From Inonotus obliquus (Eukaryota > Basidiomycota > Agaricomycetes > Hymenochaetales > Hymenochaetaceae): a stretch of 64,000 nucleotides of DNA. A program made the translations under genes and the position numbers. Below are positions 23,948-34,554 of this stretch, one piece after another. Numbering within the stretch: position 1 is the first letter of the stretch; the number at the start of each line of letters is the position of its first letter. The stretch spans positions 930,001-994,000 of the forward strand of contig JAJHTX010000011.1 of assembly GCA_032164295.1 (NCBI GenBank). Direction: 5' to 3'. The notes beneath the pieces are model-generated. The model worked only from the letters and a program-made list of their open reading frames with translations, made no database searches and was not told the origin of the DNA.

Positions 23948-26374
23948 TTATCCATAATCAGAAAGGAGAGGGTGGAATAGAAGAAAGAATAGCTGGGAAA
24001 GGAGTAGCAACCAGTCCACAGCCATACCGAGGTATGTTCCACCATTGATACCATAGCCCCGTCCGGTACCGAGCTTATGTAAGTGGTACCGAGGCGGTAC
24101 TGAGAACAGGAGAGAGTCTTGCGCAGTACTCTGGTACCGGTAGTTGCTGCGAGCCGTCGCTAGTTGCTTGCCTGGGTCGGCAGGGAACGTCTGGCTGAGT
24201 TGTCCTAAAATGAGCAAGCCATAGTCGTCCTTGAACCATAGTCCATCACGTGTACCAGATACCGACGACCCCTTGGTGCTTGTAGAATTTACGGTCGCCA
24301 CGTTTCTCAACTCGAGAGCCCTTACTGAAGTACCGGAAATGCTTCGATGGGTCGTAGAATGAGTTCCAAGAGCTGCTGCCACCACTGAACGAACTACCGA
24401 GCCAATACCAGGGGGTTGGTACCGATGCCGAGAGAAAAGTACCGGTACCGGTACCGGAAATCGATCGAATAAGCCAAAACGTGCAACTTCTCCAATACCG
24501 ATAGAAGCTCGACTAGTTCCAGTAGATGTCGTACAGCTGACCTGAGACTCCTGAGCTGAATTCTGCCTGACACCATAGTCCAAATGGCTGGCGTCTACCG
24601 ACTCGATGTGGCTGTGCCCGGTACCGAGAGGCTGGGGAATCCCGGGTGACGAGACTCGCATGGGGGAGCAACCAATAAACGCCTTTCGAAATTCATATAC
24701 CGGATCCAAAACCTGAGGATGAGCACCGACTAGACAAAAGATTGACATGGGGGCCTTCCTAGCTATCCCAACGACTGGGAGAATGGGTACCGAAGATTCT
24801 GGAGCATGTACTGGGGCCTCGACGATTGCACTCTGCACTGGAACGATTGGTACCGGGGACTTGACAATTTCATCTGGCACCAGAATAACTGGTACCGGAG
24901 CCACCAATGACACTAACGAGTCATCAGCTGGATCCATATCCTGACTGATACCAGGGTCCGGTATGTGGCTGTGCACCTCAAGTCCGATTGATACTCGATG
25001 CTCGTCCACCAGACGTATGCCTTCTAGACACTGCATTACTTCCTGACCTAACACGTCTCCTCCTGCAACCGAATCCGCTGGTCCTTCTTCAACTAACGAC
25101 CTGGAGCTGAGTACCGGGAGATCTTCTTCCTTCTCTGACGGCTCTCCTGCTGTCTCGGTACCAACTGTATACGCACTCCTGGGACCTCCACACTCAACTG
25201 AAACCAACTCGCTCATCTGCCTTCTAAGCTCCTGCGACAACGCCAACAACTCGCGTTGAGATACCGTAAGCCCAGATCCAAGAGGCTGATCTACCGGGGC
25301 CAGTACCGGAGACTTCCAGCCAGCTACCGAGGGCTCGTACACATCTTCTTTGGGTTTCGGGAGTGGGTCCGGCATTGCTAAGACTCTGCTGGGAGACGTG
25401 TCCTCCATATAGTAGTACTCCGGTATGGATGATCTCTCGGCGCTCCGGTACTCCCTCCTGCGTGCTTCCTCTGCCTTCCTTTGAGCCTCCTCAAGCAGAA
25501 TCTCCAACCTAATGACCTCCTGATCATCTCCTACCTCCTCTGCAATTCTCTGCCTTGCAACTGGGGACTCTCGGCGTTGCTGGATCGGTACCGAGACTGA
25601 TACCGGAGGTGAATGGGCCACAACTACGTTTACCGAAGGCAACTCCAATGGTTCCAGTAACAACTGCTGCTCCTGCTCCAGTTCCTCTACCTGTAACTGA
25701 AGGACCTGCAACGTCTTCCAGAGTGTACCAAGCTCCGGCTTCTCCTCGACTGGCTGCGACTCAGCATTATGTAATCCGGTACGAGGTGATTCATTGAAAA
25801 AGTCGGTACCGAGAACGTAATCAGCATGCTTATGGATCTGCTCCACTGTATATGTCGTTCCAGGCTGGGGATCGGCTTCTTTTGTCTCGAGACGTAAACG
25901 AATGCGATCCCGAAGGCTACCGGTGAATACTGAGAAGTAGTACTGGGCTGCTTCCTCTACCAAGAGGGTACCGAGACTCTTCAGATAGCTCCAATGCACG
26001 AAAAATTCGTTCCGGTACTGGGCCAGATCGAGTCGTGTCTTGATCCCTTCGCATCTCCAGAACTCTACAAGCTGAGCAACATCTTCTCGAGTATACCGGG
26101 CTCCTTCAGACAAAATTGGGTAAAACGACTTGATAGCTGCTTTGGCCTTCGACCAATTGGTAGCGGTATCTGACGCATCTGGTGAGGTCTTCCAAAGCTC
26201 GGCTACGGTGTGAGATGCATAGTATCCAGCATACCAAATCGTCTGGGCTGGGTCTAGGTTGTATTCAGCAGCTAGGTACTCTATGTCTTCAAGGTACCGG
26301 GGCAGTTCTCGTGGTTCGGTACCATCGAACGAAGGAGTGTCTTCGGTTCCGCGTCTGGGAGGACGTGTGACCAT
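23948..26374 (-). CDS. Gag-like protein of the non-autonomous LTR element
   Basis: An intact 808-codon ORF. The N-terminal ~270 residues (from PSFDGTEPRELPRYLEDIEY to HADYVLGTDFF) are helical and resemble the capsid region of the Gag of element D (TFTGHFSEVKAFLDYYEQL...). The rest is Pro/Ser/Val-rich low complexity. There is no CCHC zinc knuckle and no protease motif. The protein is probably a structural particle component. The coding sequence itself is full of GGTAC and GGTACC, which biases it to Val, Pro and Gly-Thr dipeptides. Confidence 0.8.
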   Translation of the reverse strand: MVTRPPRRGTEDTPSFDGTEPRELPRYLEDIEYLAAEYNLDPAQTIWYAGYYASHTVAELWKTSPDASDTATNWSKAKAAIKSFYPILSEGARYTREDVAQLVEFWRCEGIKTRLDLAQYRNEFFVHWSYLKSLGTLLVEEAAQYYFSVFTGSLRDRIRLRLETKEADPQPGTTYTVEQIHKHADYVLGTDFFNESPRTGLHNAESQPVEEKPELGTLWKTLQVLQLQVEELEQEQQLLLEPLELPSVNVVVAHSPPVSVSVPIQQRRESPVARQRIAEEVGDDQEVIRLEILLEEAQRKAEEARRREYRSAERSSIPEYYYMEDTSPSRVLAMPDPLPKPKEDVYEPSVAGWKSPVLAPVDQPLGSGLTVSQRELLALSQELRRQMSELVSVECGGPRSAYTVGTETAGEPSEKEEDLPVLSSRSLVEEGPADSVAGGDVLGQEVMQCLEGIRLVDEHRVSIGLEVHSHIPDPGISQDMDPADDSLVSLVAPVPVILVPDEIVKSPVPIVPVQSAIVEAPVHAPESSVPILPVVGIARKAPMSIFCLVGAHPQVLDPVYEFRKAFIGCSPMRVSSPGIPQPLGTGHSHIESVDASHLDYGVRQNSAQESQVSCTTSTGTSRASIGIGEVARFGLFDRFPVPVPVLFSRHRYQPPGIGSVVRSVVAAALGTHSTTHRSISGTSVRALELRNVATVNSTSTKGSSVSGTRDGLWFKDDYGLLILGQLSQTFPADPGKQLATARSNYRYQSTAQDSLLFSVPPRYHLHKLGTGRGYGINGGTYLGMAVDWLLLLSQLFFLLFHPLLSDYG

Positions 26375-26625
26375 CTTGCTAGAATCGAATTACTTCTCGA
26401 TGGGACTGTAGTGGTAATAAAATTAACTGAAAGGGGGAATGAACTAATGGCTGGGGGACTGCGAAATGATGATAAAGGTGGAAGCTACTCTCCGGTACCG
26501 AGGTACCGGTCTGCCGAGACTTTTACTGAGATGAAACTGGACAAAGCAAACTGTCGGTATTGAAAGGGAATGAAAGAGGAGTAGTCAGAATAATCAATTA
26601 GACAACAAGACACCTTGAAAACCCT

Positions 26626-26643
26626 CCCTCGCGGTGGGCTCCA
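26626..26643 (-). promoter_or_regulatory. Candidate primer-binding site of the gag-only element
   Basis: Two bases (TC) after the 5' LTR end, the minus strand reads TGGAGCCCACCGCGAGGG. The leading TGG would pair with a tRNA 3'-CCA end. The position supports the LTR border at 26646. The priming tRNA was not identified. Confidence 0.6.
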
Positions 26644-26645
26644 GA

Positions 26646-28015
26646 TAAATGTGCGAGATCGCGTCCAGTACCGGAGGTACCGAGACGAGGGGTGTATGGT
26701 TTTAAGTGGGGGAGGGCTAATATGTGCCGGTACTTAACCAGTACGGTCACGGTACTTGTTGTCTATGAAAAGGGGGAGTGAATGGATGGGCCAGAAGCAA
26801 AGAGTATATGATTCTGGTATGAAAAGGACAGTTTTGAACGTGGGAAAAACTTCGGTACAGGTCGGTATGGGAGAGAACGTAGCAAAACAAGAGTCTAATA
26901 CCGTGGGAAAAACGTCGGTACAGGTCGGTACAGAAAGAAAGGGGTCGGTACCGTGGGAAAAATGTCGGTACAGGTCGGTACTTGAACGAACAGGTTCGGT
27001 ATGTGCAGAAACGTTGTAAAACAAAAGCTCAGTACAGAAACGAAAGGTGGATGTGCAGAATTCAAAGGATAACAAAACGTCGGTACCGTGGGAAAAACGT
27101 CGGTACACGTCGGTACTGCAAGAAAACAACTGGCACGGGGTGGTATAGCAAGAAACTGAATGGGAGAGACTGGTGGATGAAGGTGTCGACTGGACTGGGA
27201 AGCAAACCTGAGCCCTCACACAGGAGGCTAACTCTGAAGGTTCACTTGAGACGGAACTGGGATGGGACTGGGACAAAGCTTGAGATGAGACTGAGATGGA
27301 ACTGAGAAGGGGGTGAGGAAACCCGAGCCCTCACGTTAGAGGCTAGCTCCTAAGATTATCTGGAGAGCTACTACGTACAGGAGGAGATATTTATACTACT
27401 GTACTGTAGTTAGCTTATAAATCCAAAAGGAGAAAGTAGAAAGGAAGATCAAAACAAAGAAAAGTCTGAATAAAAATGTAACAAGGAAAGTGAACATTGC
27501 AGCGCCATCAGGGGGACAACAAGAAAGGGTTAGGGAGGACAAGATACCAATGAAAACGTAGCATATAGTACCCCTGGATGAAAAGTCCTCAGGACAAGAG
27601 ATATGCGCCCCTGCTGATTGATACCGACACGTTCCTGGTGGTACCGGACCTGAAAACCTTAATGGATACTGACCCTGAGCTTCCCCAAAGAACCGGCATG
27701 CATAGTCCAACCATCAGGAATGAATACCAGAGAGGAAGACATCTGATCCATGTCATGAGAGCATGTCGAATTGTCAAATTGTCTCGGTACCGGGTTTCTC
27801 GGCACTCGGTACTCTCGGTATTCTCGGTACCGGGTTTCTTGGCGCTCGGTACCAGTACTCTCGGCGTTCGGTATCTTGAGAAATGGGACCGACGTTTTCT
27901 CTAGGTGTGCTGGTGGATACTGGAAGGTGTAGATGGGACTGTACCGTAGCATGGGGTAAGCATAGAATGGGATACCGGGCTTGATACCGAGCTCAGCTGC
28001 ACGTAGTTCTCTTCA
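26646..28015 (-). repeat. 5' LTR of the gag-only element
   Basis: Same 1370 bp as the 3' LTR at 22204-23573. It contains the promoter of the element. It directly abuts the LINE RNase H sequence at GCGC 28016-28019. Confidence 0.9.
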
Positions 28016-31000
28016 GCGCGCTGTCCAGGTTGGCGCAGTTGCCAGTGCCATGATCTCGCAGTCCGTGGCGGTGGTTAGAGCGGCTGCTGCCATCTGTCTT
28101 GTGGCGATGGTGCTGCCGCCGTAAAGGATAACTGAGGAGGCGCCCGCTTTGCAGCGTGCCTGTGTTGTTTTCACTGAGCCGTCCGTGAAGACTAACAGGC
28201 GGCTAGTGTCACCGGACAGATCCAACGCTGCTTGAATGTATTCCTGGCGCGCGTCGGAGTCTGTCGGTGTGGGTGGTGTGTGGAAGTGCACTCGTCCTTC
28301 AGAGAAGGCCAGAGGTTCTTCCCAGGGGGCATGCGTGTATGCGGGAACTGGTTGGGCATTCGGCACTCGGTCTCTAAAAGAAAATGAAATTACACTATTT
28401 CTATTACCTATATGTTTTTTACGAAGAGAGGAAAGTGGCCTTAGCCCATGGTTATGTGGTGTACGGTAGTGTCTGAGGGCGGCTTTAGTTTTCAAAAGTT
28501 CTAGAGAAAATTTAAGGGGAGGGAGAGAAATAAGGAAATTTGTAGTAATACTGTTTGCGCCGCGGTAGACCCCAAGGATCCACCTCGTGGCGCTGTCTTG
28601 TACTTTCTGGAGGGAGGCGACAATCGTCTTTTGACGACTGCCGTGGTACCATACCGTTGATCCCCAGGTGAGGATGGATTGTACGCAGGCAATGTATAGC
28701 CTGCAGAGTAGTTCAGGGGACATCCCCCTCTGGGTGTTGGCGATGAGGCGCATAGCAGCTAGGGTGGAGAAGGCTTTGGCCTTCATTCTCACTGTATGTT
28801 CCCTGAAGTTGAGGTGCGGGTCGAACCAGATGCCGAGCCAGCGCATAGGGTATTGGGGCTTGACCGTTGCATCCTCCAGTGTGACGACTAAGTCGGCCCC
28901 GTCTGGAGTGATGTCCCATTGTTGCCTGAAGTGGATGACGTCTGACTTCTCCGCCTCAATGTCCATGTTGCAGCTGCGGAGTCTGTCTCGGAGGAGTTTG
29001 CATGCCTTCGCCAGTACACAGCAGTTTTTGGCGTAGTCGCTAGACCAGGTTACCAGTAGGTGGTCGTCCACGTATGCTATGATTTCCGTCCTTGCGACTC
29101 GACGTGCGGCTTCTAGGGCTTCTCTGGCGTAGATGGTGGCTAGGATGGGGGAGATGGGGGAGCCCTGTGGTGTTCCTACATCGGGTTTGGGCTGGGGTTC
29201 AAGAGTGATGCCGTCGAAGGACAGGGCTACTTCCCTCTTCGTTATGAAGGAGTAGATCCATGCATTCGTGTCCGTCGGGCAGCCTAGGGAGTCCAGGGTT
29301 TCCCTCAGCTTGATGGGTTCGACCTTGTCGAAGAAACCTTGAATGTCGACCGCTAGGGCCGAGCACTTCAGGTTCCTCCTCCATGCCGTTTCCACTAGGT
29401 TAGTCAGTGAGAGGGCCGCGTCGTGGATGGCATGGCCCTGGCATCCGCCGAATTGATTCGGTGGTAGCTATTTCTCTGTGTTCGCCAGGAATTGCAGACG
29501 GTTAGCTATCATCTTCTCCATGATTTTACCGAGCATCTCCTCCAGTGTGATTGGTCTGTAGGACCTTGGCGCGAAAGGATCCTTCTTGTTGGGTTTGCGA
29601 ATCATTACCACCTTCGCCGCCCGCCATGTTTTCGGGTGGTGCCCTAGACGCAAGCAGTTGTTGAAGAGTGAGAGAAACTCGTTAGGCAGTTCCGCCAGCA
29701 GCCACTTGAGTGGGCGGTAGCCTATTTCTGAGAGGCTAGGAGCGGAGAGGTTGGACGTGTGACGAATTGCGTCCATCATCTCCTTCCTAGTGAAGGGATG
29801 TGACCGCCGCTCGCTGTTGTTGTCGCGGGTGTTGGTTGGAGGTGGGGGGTCCGCTTGTGTGGGTGGGAAGTAGGTCTGGCGGAACAGTTCACCTTTCTCC
29901 ATGTCTGTTCATGTGAAGCCGTCCCTGGTCCTGAGCGACGGTATTGGCGTGGGGCGGATGCCCCTGCCTACCTTCGCCCAGTTCCAAACGTTGTATTGGT
30001 TAGTATTAGAGACTTTTTCTTCGTAGAACTCCCTTTTTGCCTTCCGAATCGAGGCGTTCAGGCCGGCGGCCTTAGCGTTTCATTCGGAAGGGGGGCACTC
30101 TCGCAGATTGTTTAGGGCCTGGCGGCAATGGTCATTCCACCATTCCACCGTTTTGAGTTTGGTAGGTTTTGCGGGGTGCAGCTGCAAGGCCGCTTCCCGC
30201 ATCACCTTTGTGAGTCTTTCGACCCTGGAGTCTAGTTCCTCCGCGTCCTCTGCAGGTCGCGCGAGGAGTCTGACTGTAGCCGGCATCACTATGTCGAGCC
30301 AATCCTTCTTCTTCGACTCGTCTAGTGGTGGCCTGGATTCTGGCGCGTCAGGGAGGTCCAGTTGGAGGGACCATTTGAGTAGGGCGTGGTCAGAGAGTCT
30401 GGTGTATTCCACTACATAGGAGTCGCGGATCTGTGTGGCGTCCGTTGTTGTTGGTACCCATATCATGTCGATTAGGCTGTTCGCCTCCCTGCGCGTTGGA
30501 GTGTCTGGGTTGAAGGCTGGTTGGAGGGCGTTCTCTTGGAAGAAGTCGTCCAGTTTCTTGCTTTGTCGGTCCCGGTACAGTCGGACCGGTAGGGAGGTCC
30601 AGCTGTCCCTCGTACGGTTGAAGTCTCCTGCAAAGATGGTTTGAGAGGCTAGGCTAAAGGGGAGGCTATAGAGGAAGGTTTCCCCAGAGTACGCCTCAGG
30701 GTGGTTATCCCTGCGTCTGGAGTCTGGTGGTTGGCAGCCGTAGAAGTTGCAGATATTAGTACCTTGTATTTGGATGGTTAGCACGTCAGTGCCGTGAGAG
30801 AGTGGTCCCACTATCGTCCATCCTGACGAGGGGAGGAGTTTGGATACTAGAGTGGCCACCCTTGGGCGGTCCTTTGGAGCGCCCAGAGGTAGGCAGGCGG
30901 TGTATCCCAGGAGGTTGGGCAGGCCATAGACCTCCTCTCCCTCTTTGTCTATTAGGGATGGAGTGATGCCGATTCGGTACCACGGTGGTTCTTGAATTAG

Positions 31001-31105
31001 TATTAGTAGGGGTCTATGATTAATTGGGATTTGGTCGAAGTTAGCAATGAGTTGCTCCATGGCGGCTCTGTGCCGCCCTACATTCCACTGGTAGATCCAC
31101 ACCAT
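28016..31105 (-). pseudogene. LINE ORF2: AP endonuclease, reverse transcriptase, first half of RNase H
   Basis: The start ATG at 31105 overlaps the ORF1 stop as TAATG. Endonuclease motifs come first (IYQWNVGR, ILIQEPPW, FAGDFNRTR, SLIDMIWV, LSDHALLKW). The reverse transcriptase follows, with SYRPITLEEMLGKIMEKM, LAVDIQGFFDKV, GTPQGSPISPILATIY and the active site AYVDDHLL, and then RNase H begins at RLLVFTDGSVK. Three in-frame stops kill it: TGA at 30082-30080, TGA at 29911-29909 and TAG at 29470-29468. Otherwise one frame runs the whole length. The two TGA codons are consistent with CGA-to-TGA transitions. Confidence 0.92.
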
Positions 31106-32758
31106 TACAAATCTTCTTCGCTCATTTCGATTTCGGAGCCAGGTTCGCTAGCTGAGGAGGTGATGATAAGAGGCGCCGTAGATTGGTACTTTTTGTGTCT
31201 GGGGCACGTAGGGTCTGTGGCCGAGTGGCGCCCTAGGCAGTTATGGCAGAGTTTAGGGTGGGGACAGTCTGTGCTGGCAGGTATGCCTTCACTCGCGCAG
31301 AGTCTGCACTTAGCGCGGTGGTCCTCTGTCCTGTGATTCAGGTTGCAGTGTGCGCATAGGGGGTTTCGTTTGCAGCCTTTAGCTACGTGTCCCAGTGCTT
31401 GGCACTTAGTGCATTGTGTGAAGGGGGGGGCGAGGGTGTCTGTACGACAGCCTCAGCCTCCTCCCGAATAGGTAGACGAGCGGCTTATTCATAAGTCGCT
31501 CGCGGACGTCCCCCTTGGGGTTGTCGAAGGTAATGGAGATTGGGCATGTGAGCAGAGCGCGCTCACCTTGCTCCGCCAGCCGTTCCGGTCTGGCGGTGTA
31601 GTAGGGAGTCGTCGCTAGTTTAATGTGTTGAAGGATGGGGTTGGCTCTCAGCTCCGCCAAGACCTCGTCCTGAGTGAAAGCCTGGTCCTTTGTGTTGAAG
31701 CGCACAAGTACCATGGATATGTTGAGTGTAGCGCACGGGACAACCCTGCACGCCTCGACTTCAGAGGTAGTGTTGACCAGCCGGCTTGCAATGGCCTGTG
31801 CCTGGAGGTCGATTTGTTCGGTGACGCCGTTGCCTGCCGCAAAGGTAATGATGGCATGCCCCTTGGGATTCCATCTGGCGGCTAGAACGCAAAGCTTGCT
31901 GGCCGTTGGCAGAGACTGCACGATGTCTCTGGCGGCTTTGCTGAGTAGGTAGTCGGTGGGGCGGTTGTTGGCCAGGATTGGGGGGTTGTAAGTGATTACC
32001 AGGGTGGGGTCCTTTGCCTTGGTGGTGATTGGGGGGAGTTTCCTGCGCTTTGGCGCATTCGGTTCCGGGGATGGGGGTGGATTGGTTGGGTGGTTGGTGG
32101 ATGGTGCGGCTGTGGCTGTGCTGGCAGCTTGGGCATATGTCATCCCCGTCGTCGTCGCCGCTGCTGGTGCTTGTGGTGGTGTTGTCCCCGTGTTGTGAGT
32201 TCTGGGGAGCGGCCTAGTGTTCTAGGTTGGCCGGGTTTGTTGTTGTTGTTGGAGGCCCGCGAACTTGTTGTTGAGGGTCTGAATTTCTGCTGACAAGCAT
32301 GCCAAGGCCGCCTCGATGGGAGCGCTAGCTCCTGTCTGCCGGCTTTGTTGGGCCTGGTTCATCAGTTGTGCGAGTGGTAGGAAGTCTCCGCCCCCTTCAG
32401 AATTGTAGCCGGCTTTAGCGTGTGCTAGTACCGCCTGGGCTAATGTGTCTCCTCTCCCCAGCTTTGTCAACTCATGAATCGTATTTATCGCCAAAGCGAG
32501 TGTAGATCCAATGAGTTTCCCCATCGCCGCAATAACCTCCTCTTCCGAGGGCGCGGTTTTGAGCTGGAGCTCCACCTTATCTTTTATAGCTTCCAGTGCT
32601 GGACCGAAACACAAAAGGGGCGTTACGGCTCTGCATTCGTGGACATTGTCCAGGCCCCTGGTAGCGGGTCGACGGGGCGAGAGTATCTTGGACAACGGTC
32701 GTTTCTGACCTCGCCGGGGAGCAGGAGTATCTATCACTAGGGGGCTGGGGAATCGCAC
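31105..32758 (-). pseudogene. LINE ORF1, gag-like protein with CCHC zinc knuckles
   Basis: The reading frame begins near 32758 (MRFPSPLVIDTPAPRRGQ). It meets an in-frame TAG at 32224-32222 and continues in the same frame through KRRKLPPITTKAKDPTLVIT. It is shifted by one base at an 8-base G run (31423-31430, plus strand). Past that point it resumes with nucleic-acid-binding knuckles (CTKCQALGHVAKGC, CAHCNLNHRTEDHRAKC, CHNCLGRHSATDPTC) and ends EMSEEDL at 31105. The function would be RNA binding in the LINE RNP. Two lesions make it inactive, unless the G-run shift is a sequencing error. Confidence 0.85.
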
Positions 32759-32792
32759 GCCGAAGACTTGGTCGCTCCATAAGGAGGGACAG

Positions 32793-33468
32793 TGTTAGGA
32801 CTTGAACTTTTCCTTCTTGCTCTGCTTACTTAATTCCTTATTTGTCATCTTCCTTTTCCGTATATGCTTACTCATCCTTATTATTCATCTTGCTTAGTCG
32901 CTCTTTACCGGAACGTTCTGTAATATTCTATTTTCCTTTCTTACTAATATTCTTCTTAGAGTAATATCTTCCCACATCTGGTGTGTATATAAGTAGATAG
33001 TCTGACTCATTTGTACCCCGTCTCACTATTCTTCTTACCACCACCATCCCTTAGGTAGTTACTCATTGTTTATACTAACTTAAATAAATCTTCTTACCAC
33101 CACCATCCCTTAGCCTGCGTGATCGTCTCCGTCGTTGTACAAGTCTTCGATGTTTGAGGCAGCGTACCCTAAGCTCTGGTGTGAGAGACCCCGACTCCGT
33201 TCAAGTACCCCCGAACCCATCGTTTCGCATAACATAATAGTGAGACCCACGTACCAGGACCATTCAGTGACCTCTGAGTTACCCAGACCTTGCTGTTCCC
33301 TCCTGCAGTCTCCTGTTGACGTCGAGTACCACCCGACGAACACGAGTTCTTACACACCCGGTTTCTACCGAGATAACAACAACCGGCCCGGAGACTGTCA
33401 AAGTTTCAGTGTAATTCCGATCCGTTACAACCCTTAACCCGAAGTCACCCTGGCGCTCATCGTTACCA
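32793..33468 (+). repeat. 5' LTR of element B
   Basis: It starts TGTTAGGACTTGAAC and most plausibly ends ...CGTTACCA just before TC-TGGTGCCGAGG (primer site). It has a good TATA box (TGTATATAAGTAG, about 32979-32991). A sequence containing CTTCTTACCACCACCATCCC is present twice near 33033 and 33090. The partner LTR is not in the window, so the 3' border is inferred from the PBS only. Confidence 0.65.
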
Positions 33469-33470
33469 TC

Positions 33471-33487
33471 TGGTGCCGAGGAAACGT
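33471..33487 (+). promoter_or_regulatory. Candidate primer-binding site of element B
   Basis: TGGTGCCGAGGAAACG starts two bases (TC) after the predicted LTR end. The same TC spacer plus TGG is seen in element C and in the gag-only element. Confidence 0.5.
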
Positions 33488-33627
33488 CATTTACACCAAG
33501 GAATTCCTACACGTTCATAGTGCCCCGGGTTTCTCCATTGTCTTTCCTGCCTGGATCTTCCGTGTTGTAGTAAGGCTTACAGACTGTTAGAAAGGTAGTA
33601 TTATCCATCATTAATAAGCCAATAACT

Positions 33628-34398
33628 ATGAGCGTCCTACGTTGGATACAAGAGCGGTTAGCGGCAGTAATACAGGTACTAGAACAGCCCATCGTTCCCC
33701 CGACACCGCGAAGCAATATACTACGATGTTGCAACACGTGCCGCCCAGCTAAAGAACTAGCTGGAGGACTGATGCGAGAATTAATCAGAGAGATCACGTA
33801 CGGAGACATAATGAACGGACAAGCCGACATAATGATACGACGTCGATTTGTAGAACTAACCTACGACCCTAACCAACAAATGCAAAAGGCTTATGAAAGG
33901 GAGATACGAGTATTATCCTACGACGCCGGATACTTTGTAATGATGATCGGAATACGAAACGTAGCACAGGAAGGAAGACACGAACGATGCGACGCAGCTA
34001 TAGTAGATGTCGACATTGCTTACAAGCGAGACCAAACCGGAACGAATGAGAGGACTGCATATGCTTGGGGGCATTGGATAATGAATTACATAAGTCGAGG
34101 ATTACCTTATGGATATACCATAATGGAAACAAAGGTAGAACAGTACGGCGGAGTAATACACCTACAAGGAGTACAAGGGATAAACCTACAACGCGCCAGG
34201 ACAACACCAGGATATACACGAGTGCAAACTATTCGAAACTGGCTGACTGTACCACGACCGATCCTACCAATACCAACGAGACCCGAAATACAAGAACAGA
34301 TGACTCAGCAATTACCTAGAATAGCTGAATTGGATCAAGTGCCGTTACCTACACAAGGATCAAACCTATCTACAAGATGGTACCGCCCACTACACTAA
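33628..34398 (+). CDS. LTR-encoded 256-aa ORF, 5' LTR copy
   Basis: Same sequence as the 3' LTR copy at 43463-44233, starting MSVLRWIQERLAAVIQVLE. It lies upstream of the LTR TATA box, so the element's own genomic transcript from this LTR would not include this copy. It could only be expressed from an upstream promoter. See the 3' copy for description. Confidence 0.6.
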   Translation: MSVLRWIQERLAAVIQVLEQPIVPPTPRSNILRCCNTCRPAKELAGGLMRELIREITYGDIMNGQADIMIRRRFVELTYDPNQQMQKAYEREIRVLSYDAGYFVMMIGIRNVAQEGRHERCDAAIVDVDIAYKRDQTGTNERTAYAWGHWIMNYISRGLPYGYTIMETKVEQYGGVIHLQGVQGINLQRARTTPGYTRVQTIRNWLTVPRPILPIPTRPEIQEQMTQQLPRIAELDQVPLPTQGSNLSTRWYRPLH

Positions 34399-34545
34399 AC
34401 TAATCAAAGAGAGGCTAGTAACACAGAGGTAGTGAAATAAGGAAGGAAGTAAAGAGAAAGCACGGACCAGGTATCATAAAGGAAGAAACAGATAAATGCC
34501 ATAAACAGTAAGTAACAAGGTAGTAACGTCACACATGTAAATTAG

Positions 34546-34554
34546 TATATAAGG
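34546..34554 (+). promoter_or_regulatory. TATA box of the element C LTR
   Basis: TATATAAGG, about 490 bp before the LTR end, is the only strong TATA element in the LTR. It predicts transcription starting near 34575-34585. The last ATG before gag is at 34535, just upstream of it; none follows until 37128. The same site is at 44381-44389 in the 3' LTR. Confidence 0.65.

Larger units (their letters stand above)
22204..28015 (-). mobile_element. Gag-only (non-autonomous) LTR retrotransposon, recent insertion
   Basis: The element is 5812 bp with two 1370-bp LTRs, a primer-binding-site candidate and one 808-codon gag-like ORF, but no protease, reverse transcriptase or integrase. It lies on the minus strand, so the 5' LTR is 26646-28015. 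Flanking 4-bp repeats GCGC are at 22200-22203 and 28016-28019. The LTRs match wherever compared, and all embedded ORFs are identical between copies. It must depend on proteins from an autonomous relative. LTRs and body are dense in CGGTAC/GGTACC motifs. Confidence 0.9.
19139..32792 (-). mobile_element. Tad1/I-type LINE, non-functional, split by two insertions
   Basis: A non-LTR retrotransposon on the minus strand. Its parts are 32792-28016, then 22203-21777, then 20090-19139. It has a gag-like ORF1 with zinc knuckles, and an ORF2 with AP-endonuclease, reverse transcriptase, RNase H and a C-terminal domain, ending in a 3'UTR and a TAA-type tail. Two other elements sit inside ORF2. Without them ORF2 reads in a single frame (all parts keep the same register), apart from point stops. 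The 5' end meets the LTR of element B at 32793, so the LINE may be 5'-truncated or may continue beyond B. Confidence 0.9.

Noticed and set aside
33998..34219. Minus-strand hydrophobic ORF in the element C LTR, and other antisense ORFs across C and D pol
   Set aside because: They are shadows of the A-rich sense ORFs (antisense of Lys/Glu-rich codons gives Phe/Leu/Ser). No splice sites or starts support them.
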